Origin: Prorocentrum cordatum
Lineage: Eukaryota > Sar > Dinophyceae > Prorocentrales > Prorocentraceae
DNA: 25,000 nucleotides
Direction: 5' to 3'
Assembly (NCBI GenBank): GCA_963575745.1
Contig: CAUYUJ010019866.1
Coordinates: 62,501 to 87,500 of the forward strand
The notes below the pieces were generated by a model. The model worked only from the letters and a program-made list of their open reading frames with translations, was not told the DNA's origin and made no database searches. The translations under genes were made by a program, and so were the position numbers. Below, piece by piece: positions 17,266-25,000 of the stretch. Position 1 is the stretch's first letter, and each line of letters opens with the position of its first letter.

Positions 17266-17674
17266 CGCGTGGTAGGGAAGACGGAGGCAGGAGGCAGGAG
17301 GCTAGAGGAGCAAGGGGGAAGAGGAGAAGGAGACGTGCGCAGAGTGCTGTCTTCAAAACGAAAATCCCACACAGAAGAAGGGAATACAGCAGAGTGTAGA
17401 AGAACGGAGGGGGAGAGGAGAGACTGGGCGGGAGAAGGTTGCGCGAACAGTGTGTTTTCTCAAACGAAAAGAGGGACCGGCCAGAGCAGAGTTGGAAACA
17501 AAACAACAAACACAAACAAACAAGACATAAAACAGTGCTCACCACAAAGAACTCACATCGTGCTGTCAGGGCGGCATTCCCCAGCCGCGCCGTCGACTTG
17601 TCACTGTGCATCGCCGACATGCTCAAGGTGCGCAACGCTTCGCGCATCACCTCGCGACGAGCCGCAGAGAAGAA
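17266..17674. other. Purine-rich flank with a duplicated ~40-bp segment
   Basis: GCGCAGAGTGCTGTCTTC followed by AAAACGAAAA (about 17337-17363) is repeated in diverged form at about 17443-17471 (GCGCGAACAGTGTGTTTTCT, then CAAACGAAAA). A CAAACAAACAAG stretch lies near 17510. No gene is supportable. Confidence 0.4.
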
Positions 17675-17995
17675 GAGCGAGGAGAGGGACGAGGACGAGG
17701 AGGAGGAGGAGGAGGACACAAAGGTGGTAGAGGGGGAAAGAAGAAGGCTTGGGACGGGCCACCAGTCCCAGAAGCAACGTCTGAGTCAAACAAAGCGCGA
17801 AGGAAGAGCAAGACGAGGAAAATGACGGAGAAAGATGTGGAGGCCGAGGACGACAAGTTTCAACAGCTGCTGCAGCAGGAAGAATGGGGTAGGGAAGGAA
17901 TGAAGCAGGGCACGGCAGACAGAAAGAAGAAGAAGAAACCTATAAGCAGGCGAAAGCGCAGGAGAAGGGCATGGGAATGGAGGGGGATGAGATGA
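17675..17995 (+). CDS. Unrecognised Lys/Glu-rich open frame (weak)
   Basis: The + frame ending at 17995 reads, after a GAG microsatellite, PPVPEATSESNKARRKSKTR and then MTEKDVEAEDDKFQQLLQQE, followed by a Lys/Arg-rich tail. The charge-alternating, Gln-containing part looks more like an exon than the surrounding repeat translations, but it has no known domain. Another frame (17439-17825) is also open. No start can be chosen. Confidence 0.2.
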   Translation, partial: ERGEGRGRGGGGGGHKGGRGGKKKAWDGPPVPEATSESNKARRKSKTRKMTEKDVEAEDDKFQQLLQQEEWGREGMKQGTADRKKKKKPISRRKRRRRAWEWRGMR

Positions 17996-18540
17996 GAGAG
18001 AGGGGATGAAGGAGGAAGGAGCGGACAGGGTGCCAATGAGCCAGAGGAGAATGGAGCACAAATGTAAAACCAAGAAGTTCCAACGATGTTGCATAAACCA
18101 TCTCTCCAAATTCCCAAAATCTAGTTTCAATGCGGGAATTGGCCCGCTGGACGGAAACCAGCTGAGAATCCTCAATCTGGCCAAGACACCGTTCCTGGGA
18201 TTTCGACGCCGCGGATCAACGTGACTGCTGTGTCCAGTCAATCATCCGTGTTTCCTCATACGAACGAGTGACATCCACATTGCACCTTGTCAACTGCCAT
18301 GCGATTCAAAGAGTCGCCAAGCAAACAGGGCGCAAGCCCTTAGCCCAGACATGTCCAAACCGTTTCAAAAACAAAACCAGGGACTCCAGCACTGCGAATC
18401 GAGGACACTGCTGCGTCCTGACAATCCTCAATCGCGCCAGAACACCGTCATTTGGACTTCAACCACACGAAGCCTTCAGCATGTCAGCCACTGTGGACCC
18501 CAAGCAGTGTAAATTCTAGCAATCCGTGTTGCGTCACAAC
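17996..18540. other. Lower-GC sequence with a diverged ~254-bp duplication
   Basis: GAGAATCCTCAATCTGGCCA (about 18164) recurs as GACAATCCTCAATCGCGCCA (about 18418). Each is followed by GACACCGT/GAACACCGTC and TTTCGACC/TTCAACC. Parts before these also look related (AAAACCA, TTCCAA). Probably two diverged tandem units. No gene was seen. Confidence 0.4.
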
Positions 18541-18700
18541 AACATTCATATGTGTGCGTGCGTGCGTGTGTATAAATAGATATGGTGCTACCAAGGCTGT
18601 GCGATATATGTAGCTCAACACTTGTTGTGCAGCATATGTTGTGCAACGTTGGTGGTGCAATCTATGTGGTGCAACGCATGCAATGCAATATATGGTGTGA
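18541..18700 (+). repeat. Short-repeat block A (TGTGGTGCAA type), copy 1
   Basis: A stretch of degenerate 17-20-bp repeats around TGTGGTGCAAYSTATG, starting after a GTGCGTGCGTGTGTATAAAT segment. The same motif is found at 20270-20385, 22195-22255 and 22600-22680. The end GTGAACGATCAAGGGCACGC (18698-18717) resembles GTAACCGATCAACAAGCACG (22255-22274). Confidence 0.75.
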
Positions 18701-18739
18701 ACGATCAAGGGCACGCCACAGGTGCGAACCAAAACTCGT

Positions 18740-18840
18740 GCAATCTATGAGCTGCAATTAATCTTGACCGTCTTGAAGCTGTCCTCTCCACTGCTCGTGC
18801 AAACATCCCACCCTCCCACCCGCAACTAGGTCGCAAGACC
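18740..18840 (+). repeat. Cassette block B, copy 1
   Basis: CTGCAATTAATCTTG, TCCTCTCCACTGCTCGTGCA and then AACATCCCACC-CCACCCGCA match 22669-22750 (GTGCAATTAGTTTTTG, CACCTCCACTTGTCGCGCAA, TCATCCCACC-CCACCCGCA) in the same order. Each copy directly follows an A block. Confidence 0.7.
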
Positions 18841-18885
18841 TCTTCAGACAAGACCGTGACGGTAGGTACCACATGGCACTTGGCC

Positions 18886-19342
18886 ACGACACCGACGCCG
18901 ACGACGACAGCGACATCGACGACGACGGCGCCGCCGACACCGACTGCGACGACACCGACGACGTCTCCAATGTTTTCGACGACGACAACGACGACGACGA
19001 CGACACCGACGACGACGACAACGACGCCGACGACGACGACGAAGACGACGACGACGTCGCCAACGGAGACGGCGACGAGGGAGGAGAAAAAACGACGACG
19101 GCGACAACGACGACAACGACGATGGAGGAGGGAAGACGGCGACGACGCCAACGACGAAGAAGGAGGAAGGACGGCGACGCCGACGACGACAACGACGAGG
19201 GAGGAGGGAAGACGACGACGACGACGACGACAACGACGACGAAGACGACGACGACGGCGACGAAATAGGAGGGACGACGACGAGACGCCGACGACGGACG
19301 ACGACGACGAGGGAGGAGGATAACGAGGGAGAAGTGAAGACC

Positions 19343-19391
<49 letters not shown>

Positions 19392-19592
19392 CGACGAAAT
19401 AGGAGGGACAACGACGAGACGCCGACGAAGACAACGAGGGAGGAAGGACGACCACGGCGACAACGACGAAGGAAGCGACGACGACGCCAAGACGACGACG
19501 ACGACGACGAGGAAAGACAGAAGACGACGACGGCGATGACGACGACGACGAGGGAGGAGGGAGGACGACGACGACGACGACGACGACGACGC
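18886..19592. repeat. (GAC)n-rich array with higher-order repeats
   Basis: About 700 bp dominated by GAC/ACG triplets. GGAGGG-containing spacers recur, and a longer module (GACGGCGACGAAATAGGAGG) occurs near 19253 and again 134 bp later. The Asp/Thr frames on + and the Ser/Arg/Val frames on - are artefacts of the triplet. The array sits between blocks B and U of cassette copy 1. Confidence 0.9.
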
Positions 19593-19607
19593 AAGAGCGC
19601 GCGCGCA

Positions 19608-20060
19608 CACTTTTGTTGAAAACCCGTGTTGCGAAACCTTGTGTTTTTGTAGGTTTTGCACGATTTCTAAATCCTTCCGAAACCAAATGTTTTTGAAGGA
19701 TTTCGGCATACGCCCGCGACGACGCGCGCGTCTGCACTTCGTCCCATTTTTTGCAGAGGATTCTCGCGACGGCACACGCGCAAGGGCGTTCGACAGATTT
19801 CGACATGCGCGCGCGAAGCCCGTTTGGTAGCATTTTGTGAAAATCTTGGAAAACCTATGGTTTTCTTAAGATTTCGCAAGAGCTCGCGCGTAAGTTTTTT
19901 AAGCGAATCAGTGTTGCGAAACCATGTGTTTTTGTTTGTTTTTTGGAAATTCAACTTTGAAATCTCTCCGGAACCGAAGGTTTCTGAAGGATTTCGGCAT
20001 GCGCGCGCGACGACCCGCGCGTGTGCACTTCGTCCCAGTTGTTGCAAGGTATTCGTGAAA
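19608..20060 (+). repeat. Block U: ~290-bp tandem units, copy 1 (1.5 units)
   Basis: The landmark GGATTTCGGCATRCGC occurs at 19698 and 19989. The GTGTTGCGAAACCWTGTGTT landmark precedes each. The first unit also has GATTTCGACATGCGCGCGCG and a GAAAATCTTGGAAAACCTAT segment. The second unit stops after TGCACTTCGTCCCAGTTGTT. The unit is CpG-rich with long CGCG runs. The same unit forms 23083-23760. Confidence 0.85.
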
Positions 20061-20125
20061 AAGTGCTATGTTAGAACAAAAAATGTCACCGCATAGTGTT
20101 TTTTACAAGGGAACCTCAGGGGGGG

Positions 20126-20275
20126 GAAACCGGCCTGCCTGGGATGATATGATTACATATTTAGGATGGACGAGTGTGCAGAATATATATATATGTAATT
20201 ATACTATCCCAGGGGGAACCGTTAAGCCCGGGGGGGGTAGAGTCTATTCTCTTTTTAGAAAGGAGAATATATGTG
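20126..20275 (+). repeat. Cassette block C, copy 1
   Basis: Shares an ordered series with 23826-23975: CTGGGATGRTA, ATACTTAGGATGG/ATATTTAGGATGG, GCAGAAT, ATGTAA, TAATCCC/TAAGCCC, GGGGGGGTAGAGTCTATT, TCTTTT, AGAATATATG. The similarity is strong at the right end, where the 17-bp GGGGGGTAGAGTCTATT is identical. It follows block U in both places. Confidence 0.85.
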
Positions 20276-20390
20276 GTGCCCTCTGCGTGGTGCAATCTAC
20301 GTGGTGCCATATATGCGTGCAATCTCTGTGGTCCAGTTCTAGGTTGTGGACAATATGTTGTGCAATCGAGGTGGCTGCTCAGCATACGCG
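20276..20390 (+). repeat. Short-repeat block A, copy 2
   Basis: Repeats of the GTGGTGCAATCTAYGTGGTG type run directly out of block C, as at 18541-18700. It marks the right limit of the first cassette. Confidence 0.7.
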
Positions 20391-21463
20391 GTTACGCAAA
20401 ATGCGCTGTGATTGCTTTTCTTGTTGTTTCCCCGCCCCTCGCTGACTCACCCACCCGCCCACCACCAGCGCCTCTGAGCGGCACGCCGGGCCGCGGGGCA
20501 CCTCAGCAGGCTGAGGCCGAAGATGAGCAAGCACAGATGCCAGGAAGGGCTCAGACTGTAACATTGGAACAGCGAAATACAGCAGGTCCACTACGCGAGA
20601 CCAGCGCCAGATTCCTTCAGAGTGTCTGCTGGGCCGCACAGTCTGCCCTGTGCATCGACGCTCGCGTTTATGCCCAGAGCCCCTGGTTGCCAGTGCCAGC
20701 CGCAAAATGCAAGCGAGACCTTGTCGGGACGGGATATACCGCAAATCGCATGAGGGCAACTCTTCTGAGAGCATCAGCTACCGTCCACGAGATAGCCCAC
20801 GGTGCGAGGAGAACGAAACGAGGGCCTTTCTCAGCAGTCTCGAAGACGGGCTGGATGGCGCCAGGCTCGGCGCCCCGGCAGGAGCCGTTCTCGGCGCCGG
20901 GCTCGCGCTGCAGGGCGCCAGGCTCCGAGACGGTCGGGGCGCCGGGCGTGGCAGAGCCAGGCTCGTGTTTCAGAGAGCCGGCTGTGTCTTCAGGCCGAGA
21001 GGCAGACCTCGAGCCAGCCAGGGGGCCCCGCTCGGAGCCAGGCTGGGAGGCGGGCGCCGATCTGTCTCCAAGCTCGGGGAACACCGGCATGATGCCAACT
21101 GGGCGGAGCATGCCGTGGCACCATCAATCCAATGGGTCCCAAAACTGCGCCCCCCAGAGAGGCTCTGCCTGTTGATCGGCCGGGCGCATACCAGGCTGGC
21201 ACTTGGCAGCGGCGAAAGGGACCACGAAGCGAACGCGTTTGTAATGGTACTTGGCTGCACGCCCTCTGGGGCGGCCGTTATCAAGGCATCGGATACTCGT
21301 CGGGGCTACAGTCGGGCTGGAACTCGTTGCTCCGCTTCCTGCCCCACCGCATGGGGGCCATGCTGTCGGCCCCGGGCCCCGTCGCAGTGCTGGGCCACGT
21401 CCACGGCCACCTTCGTCATAGTCCTCGGGCTCTTCTCTGCACAGGGCGCGGGTGTCAAGATCG
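20391..21463. other. GC-rich unique region, unrecognised
   Basis: This is less repetitive than its surroundings. Around 20850-20990 a GGCGCCAGGCTC-type word recurs four or five times as an imperfect short repeat (minus-strand reading: EPGA... repeats). Overlapping frames are open on both strands (for example minus 20668-21111 and plus 20174-21175). I do not recognise a product. Confidence 0.35.
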
Positions 21464-22066
21464 TCACACCGTCGAAGTACTGAACGATGCGCCCGAGCAT
21501 TCCCTCCAGAGGACCGCCACAGCCCGCCGAAGGCCCGCCGAAGCGTTTCCTCGAACTCCTGGATCTGAGCGCGTAGGCCAGACCGAAACGCCACTACCTT
21601 GGCCGGCGCTAGGACGAGCCGTTTCTTCATCGAGGGCCTCTGGCAGAAAGGCGCAGTCCAAGCACCCGGGGGCGTCGTCGGTGATGTTGTCAAGGCTGTC
21701 GAGGACAGGGTCGGCCAATGCGGCACGGTCAACCTCGGCCGCTTGAGCGTTCCCACCAGAGCTGGGCGTTGCACCCGCCGCCGGATCAGCGCAGTCTTGT
21801 GGGCGATGCGCAAGCGCAGTGCCTCGTGCGTCTCCCACTGTTGCGTTCTGGAGCCGGCCCCCCTCAGCAGCGGGGAGTGCTGGGGTGGCAGCTACAGGGG
21901 CCTGCGGCGGAGGAGCGAATCGTCGGTACAGCCCTCCTGTACGGCACCACCGAGTTCGGCCATCCTCTTCTGGTAGCCCGCCTCTGGGCGCAGGCTGGCG
22001 AAGGCCGCCATTGCCGCCTCCTCCGCTCGGGCCACCTGGGCCCCGAGCGAGCCATCGCAGCTGCAT
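21464..22066 (-). CDS. Unrecognised minus-strand open frame
   Basis: 200 codons on the minus strand. The part from about residue 105 (AAEVDRAALADPVLDSLDNI, then TDDAPGCLDCAFLPEALDEE) looks like real protein: acidic, helical, with varied composition rather than repeat-like. The frame in another phase (21124-21813) is also open and reads QIQEFEETLRRAF, so a frameshifted coding remnant is possible. No known family could be named; an ORF1-like piece of a retroelement is one possibility. It is flanked by repeat cassettes on both sides. Confidence 0.25.
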   Translation of the reverse strand: MQLRWLARGPGGPSGGGGNGGLRQPAPRGGLPEEDGRTRWCRTGGLYRRFAPPPQAPVAATPALPAAEGGRLQNATVGDARGTALAHRPQDCADPAAGATPSSGGNAQAAEVDRAALADPVLDSLDNITDDAPGCLDCAFLPEALDEETARPSAGQGSGVSVWPTRSDPGVRGNASAGLRRAVAVLWRECSGASFSTSTV

Positions 22067-22194
22067 CCAGCCGTGGGGGCGTTCGCTGCCATGCGCCGCG
22101 CCCGCGGAGCGGGAGGAGCAGGGCCGAGGGGAGAAGGAGGGCGGAGTGCGCCGAGAGCTGCGCTCCGGGCCGCAGTGTCTTGAGCCTTGAGCAG

Positions 22195-22290
22195 TAAATG
22201 TTGAAATATGTGGTGCAACCTATGCTGTGCAACACACGTGGTGCACTATATGTTGTAACCGATCAACAAGCACGCCGCAGGCGCTGTTCT
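22195..22290 (+). repeat. Short-repeat block A, copy 3
   Basis: TGTGGTGCAACCTATGCTGT, GCAACACACGTGGTGCACTA and a GATCAACAAGCACGCCGCAG end align with 18640-18720. Confidence 0.7.
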
Positions 22291-22315
22291 TTTTTTTGCG
22301 TGCAATCCAACGGCG

Positions 22316-22560
22316 ACGACGGGCGGCGACGAAGTGTCGACGGGGCGGCCACGGCGACCACACAGCCGCCAGACTGGCCATACGGCCCAAGCGACGAGCG
22401 GCGACAACGCGGCGACGGGGCAGCGACGACGATCACATTGCCACCAGAAGGGCCACACGGCCCAGACGGCGGGCGGCGACGAAGCGGCGACGGGGCGGCC
22501 ACGGCGACCACACAGCCGCCAGACTGGCCACACGGCCCAGGTCGTTAGAGGAGAAGGGAG
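22316..22560 (+). repeat. Block D: ~75-bp minisatellite, 3 units, plus tail
   Basis: Units start at about 22322, 22398 and 22473, with the pattern GGCGGCGACGAAGCGGCGAC, GGGGCGGCCACGGCGACCAC, ACAGCCGCCAGACTGGCCAC, ACGGCCCAG. The array ends with GTCGTTAGAGGAGAAG. The first and third units are nearly identical, while the middle one is diverged. The same unit and tail form 23985-24260. Confidence 0.85.
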
Positions 22561-22599
22561 AACCCCCTAAGCGCAAGCTTTGTTTAGGGAGCCTGTGTG

Positions 22600-22750
22600 G
22601 TTGTGCAACATACGTTGTGGAACCTCTGTAGTGCAATCGACGTTGTGTAATATGTGTATATAAATGTGGTGCAATTAGTTTTTGTTCGCAATGAGTTGTC
22701 ACCTCCACTTGTCGCGCAATCATCCCACCCACCCACCCGCATCCTAGCCT
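22600..22750 (+). repeat. Cassette blocks A (copy 4) and B (copy 2)
   Basis: Degenerate GTTGTGCAACATACGTTGTG repeats are followed by GTGTATATAAATGTGGTGCA (compare GTGTATAAATAGATATGGTG at 18570). Then comes block B with CACCTCCACTTGTCGCGCAA and CCCACCCACCCACCCGCA. This begins the second cassette copy. Confidence 0.75.
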
Positions 22751-23082
22751 GGAAAAAAAAGCGGTGGCGATTGCGATGAATGCTTAGCGTTGGGCGGTGC
22801 ATCTGTGCAGCCGCGCCAACCCCAGCACGCGCGCGCAGCGGCCACCTACTTTAGCGCGACCAACGCGGCCGTGGTGGCGCTGACCGCTGAGCACATCCTA
22901 GCGGACACTTCAGTGCGAGCCAACGACTTGGGCGCACGCGGTATCATGGCAACATCGCCAGCGGTAGACACGATGGTAATACTAGCGATGCTGGCGTCAA
23001 TGTTGACAACGACGACGGCGCGGTCAGTGCGGGCGCCGATGCTGATCACGCCGACGACGACGACGGCGTCCTCGAGTCGGCG
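22751..23082. other. Interval between blocks B and U, copy 2
   Basis: In the first cassette this position is filled by the 700-bp GAC array. Here there are about 330 bp with only a short GACGACGACGACGG stretch near 23054. A + frame (22790-23086) is open (AAVVALTAEHILADTSVRAN), but with no recognisable domain. Confidence 0.4.
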
Positions 23083-23760
23083 ATGAAGGTTTTGGAAAGA
23101 GTTCGACATGCGCGTGCGGCCGACGCGCGAGAGTGGCCCGCATGGTTTTATGTGACACGGATCGCGCCTCCCTATCACGGGCCCAAGGGCGTGCGAATGA
23201 TGTCGGCATGCGGCGCCAGAGGCCCGGTTGGCAGAAGTCATAACAACGTTTTGCTTAGAAAGAAAAATATGGTTTCCTTGAAAATTCGCGAGAGCGCGCG
23301 CGCAAGTTTCTTTTGACAACTGATGTTGTGAAACCATGTGGTTTTGAACGTGTTTGGGACATTTGGTTTTGAAACCGCTACGGAACCGAAGGTTTTTGAA
23401 GGGCTTCGGCATGCGCGTGCGACGACGCGCACGTGTGCACTTCGTCACCTTTGTTGCAAAGGATGCTCGCGACGGCACGCGCGTCAAGGCGTTCGAACGA
23501 TTTCGACATGCGCGCGCGAAGCGATTGGTATCATTTTCAGAAATGTTGATAAACCTACGGGTCCCTCAAGAATTCGCCAGAGCGCGCGAGCACGCTTTCC
23601 TTGAAAATTCGTGCTGCAAAACCATGTGTCTTTATATGTTGTTTGGAGACCCGATGTTGAAGTCATTCTGAAACCGAAACTTGTTGAAGGATTTCGGCAT
23701 GCGCGCGCGACGTCGCGCGCGCGTGCGCACTTCGTCCCACTTGTTGCAAGGGATAATTGA
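23083..23760 (+). repeat. Block U: ~290-bp tandem units, copy 2 (about 2.3 units)
   Basis: A diverged partial unit (GAGTTCGACATGCGCGTGCG near 23100) is followed by a full unit and a partial unit. Landmarks GGCTTCGGCATGCGCGTGCG at 23402 and GGATTTCGGCATGCGCGCGC at 23689 give a period of about 288. A 22-bp perfect palindrome of CG steps centred on ACGT lies at 23701-23722. Confidence 0.85.
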
Positions 23761-23825
23761 GAACTGCTGATGTTTAATAAGCGAGTGTGCGCGTAGCTTG
23801 TGTGCTGAGGATGACGTGGGGGGTC

Positions 23826-23975
23826 GATACCAGTTTGGCTGGGATGGTACGAACTCATACTTAGGATGGGCAATGGGGCAGAATCATATGTAAATTTCAA
23901 TACGTAAAAGGGGTACCGATAATCCCAGGGAGGGGGGGTAGAGTCTATTATCTTTTAGGAAAGAGAATATATGCT
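23826..23975 (+). repeat. Cassette block C, copy 2
   Basis: Matches 20126-20275 in order and spacing, ending in GGGGGGGTAGAGTCTATT, a TCTTTTAGGAAAG stretch and AGAATATATG. Here it runs straight into block D instead of block A. Confidence 0.85.
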
Positions 23976-23984
23976 GTGAGCGGT

Positions 23985-24285
23985 CGATGGGCGGCGACCA
24001 GGCGGCGACGACGCGGCGTCGGCGCGGCGACAGCAACCACATAATCGCCAGACCGACCACACGGACCAGACGACGGGCGGCAACGAGGCGGCGAAGAAGC
24101 GGCGACTAGGCGCCGACGGGGCGGAGACAACGACCACATAGCCGCTAGACCGCCCAACCGGCCCAGACTACGGGCGGCGACGAGGCGGCGACACGGCGGC
24201 CACGGCGACCACATAGCCACCAGACTGGCCAGACGGCCCAGTTCGTTAGAGGAGAAGTAACAAACCCTAAGTCCAAACACTGTTT
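23985..24285 (+). repeat. Block D: 75-97-bp minisatellite, second array, plus tail
   Basis: GGGCGGCGACSAGGCGGCGA units start near 23990, 24077 and 24174, each with ACGGCGACCACATAGCC-type and CCAGACTGGCCAGACGGCCC-type segments. It ends in GTTCGTTAGAGGAGAAG and then ACAAACCCTAAGTCCAAACA, like 22540-22585 (GTCGTTAGAGGAGAAG ... CCCCTAAGCGCAAGC). Units are longer and more diverged than in the first array. Confidence 0.85.
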
Positions 24286-24299
24286 GGGGGAACAGAAAA

Positions 24300-24560
24300 A
24301 ACTTGTAAGACGAGCGTGTGCGGCGCTCAGGCGAGAGCCACATTTTGAAAAGTAACCAGTGTCCATCTCTGAAACTACTGCGAACTAATGAAACGAATGC
24401 GCGCGGTGCTAAGGCCAGAGCCACATGCTGAAAACAACCTGTACTCCACCCTTGACGCTGTTGCAAACTTGTGCGACGAACGTGCGCGGCGCTTGGGCGA
24501 CAGCCACATTTTCAAAACGGCCCGCCCTGCATCCGTGAAACTGTTGCAGATTTCAAGCTT
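24300..24560 (+). repeat. ~85-bp tandem repeat, 3 units
   Basis: The unit ACTTGTGCGACGAACGTGCG, CGGCGCTTGGGCGASAGCCA, CATTTTGAAAACAACC and GTGAAACTGTTGC begins near 24301, 24382 and 24468. Divergence is moderate. The first unit directly follows the tail of block D. Confidence 0.8.
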
Positions 24561-24663
24561 GAGGGTCATAGGAGGTGAGGAAGTCTCAGGCAAAACGCCC
24601 AGCCCACCCTACCGACACGTCTGGGGGTGCGACAGGGAGGAGTCATTCGTAAGCAAAAAGGAT
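24561..24663. other. No recognised feature
   Basis: Short unique stretch. Nothing beyond incidental open frames. Confidence 0.3.
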
Positions 24664-24720
24664 GGAAGAAGAAGAGGAGGAGGAGGACAAGAAGGAGGAG
24701 GAGGAGGCGGAGGAGGAGGA
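24664..24720. repeat. (GGA)n polypurine tract
   Basis: AGAAGAAGAGGAGG passes into a GGA/GGC run ending GGAGGAGGATTC. A single GGA microsatellite. Confidence 0.9.
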
Positions 24721-24791
24721 TTCGTATCTGTGAGGTGATGGCCAAACTCTCACGCTGGCACCTTGGTGATTAATGCCGCCGTCGCCGACGA

Positions 24792-24848
24792 TGAGTGAGT
24801 GAATTAATATATTGAGTGAGTGTATTAATTATATATATATATATATAT
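24792..24848. repeat. Duplicated TGAGTGAGTG-ATTAAT motif and (TA)n
   Basis: TGAGTGAGTGAATTAAT and TGAGTGAGTGTATTAAT are direct repeats about 23 bp apart. They are followed by about 24 bases of alternating TA. Confidence 0.9.
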
Positions 24849-25000
24849 GCTCGCGATGGCGCACGAGGGGGTGTTGCTATCGGGTGGGTAAGGATGAAGG
24901 CCCAATAGATTTGATTTGCTCCAGACGCGCGGCGACAGTCTGCCTGGGCTCTGGTCCCCACGCCGCGCTTCGTCGGCAGGACGTCCGTCGGACGGCGCTG
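24849..25000. other. Unannotated right edge
   Basis: GC-rich sequence without a recognisable feature. The window ends inside it. Confidence 0.3.

Noticed and set aside
18570-18580. TATA box (TATAAATA), also near 22656
   Set aside because: It lies within repeat cassette sequence with no gene downstream, and canonical TATA boxes are not typical of dinoflagellate promoters.
18705-19833. Long minus-strand frames (up to 356 codons) rich in Ser, Arg and Val
   Set aside because: They are translations of the GAC triplet array and change with phase.

Overview
This looks like nuclear DNA of a dinoflagellate, probably a GC-rich, repeat-bloated genome of the Prorocentrum type. The species guess is weak; the lineage guess is moderate. 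The support is: (i) a minus-strand fragment with 12-residue alveolin (IMC1/articulin-like) repeats near 13.5 kb; (ii) decayed non-LTR retrotransposons with reverse transcriptase and RNase H motifs; (iii) many triplet arrays and minisatellites with hardly any intact genes; (iv) telomere-like TTTAGGG/TTAGGG near 0.75 kb. No bacterial operon, CRISPR array, tRNA, rRNA or spliced-leader gene is visible. Nearly all long open frames are by-products of triplet repeats and high GC.

Layout. 0-5 kb: GC-rich sequence with pyrimidine and CTG microsatellites, plus two families of short foldback (terminal-inverted-repeat) elements at 2966-3105, 3131-3315 and 4368-4502. 5.09-6.12 kb: a 12-unit tandem array of about 90 bp that is open on both strands. 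6.29-6.45 kb: another copy of the second foldback family. About 6.48-10.19 kb: one degenerate LINE-like element carrying RT fingers/palm pieces, a catalytic VVDD motif, a Cys/His stretch and an RNase H domain. It is broken by frameshifts, an insertion of about 190 bp and a stop codon. A 135-bp dispersed repeat follows it and matches another copy at 1.4 kb.

10.3-15.1 kb: triplet-repeat territory (CTC, CAT, ACC, GGA). It encloses the 3' tail of a second LINE (11681-12106, directly behind a 17-bp-armed hairpin), another foldback copy and the alveolin-like exon. 16.24-17.27 kb: a minisatellite of about 100 bp that cannot be coding. 17.3-18.5 kb: mostly unrecognised sequence.

18.55-24.6 kb is a composite repeat region. 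An ordered cassette (TGTGGTGCAA short repeats, a 'CATCCCACC' block, GAC-rich sequence, 290-bp units, a 150-bp block) occurs at 18.59-20.28 kb and again at 22.61-23.98 kb. A 75-97-bp minisatellite (two arrays) and an 85-bp minisatellite are interleaved. Between the cassettes, 20.4-22.19 kb is unrecognised GC-rich sequence with a minus-strand open frame. I see no set of genes working together as a pathway; the biology here is mobile and tandem DNA around a few exon or pseudogene fragments.
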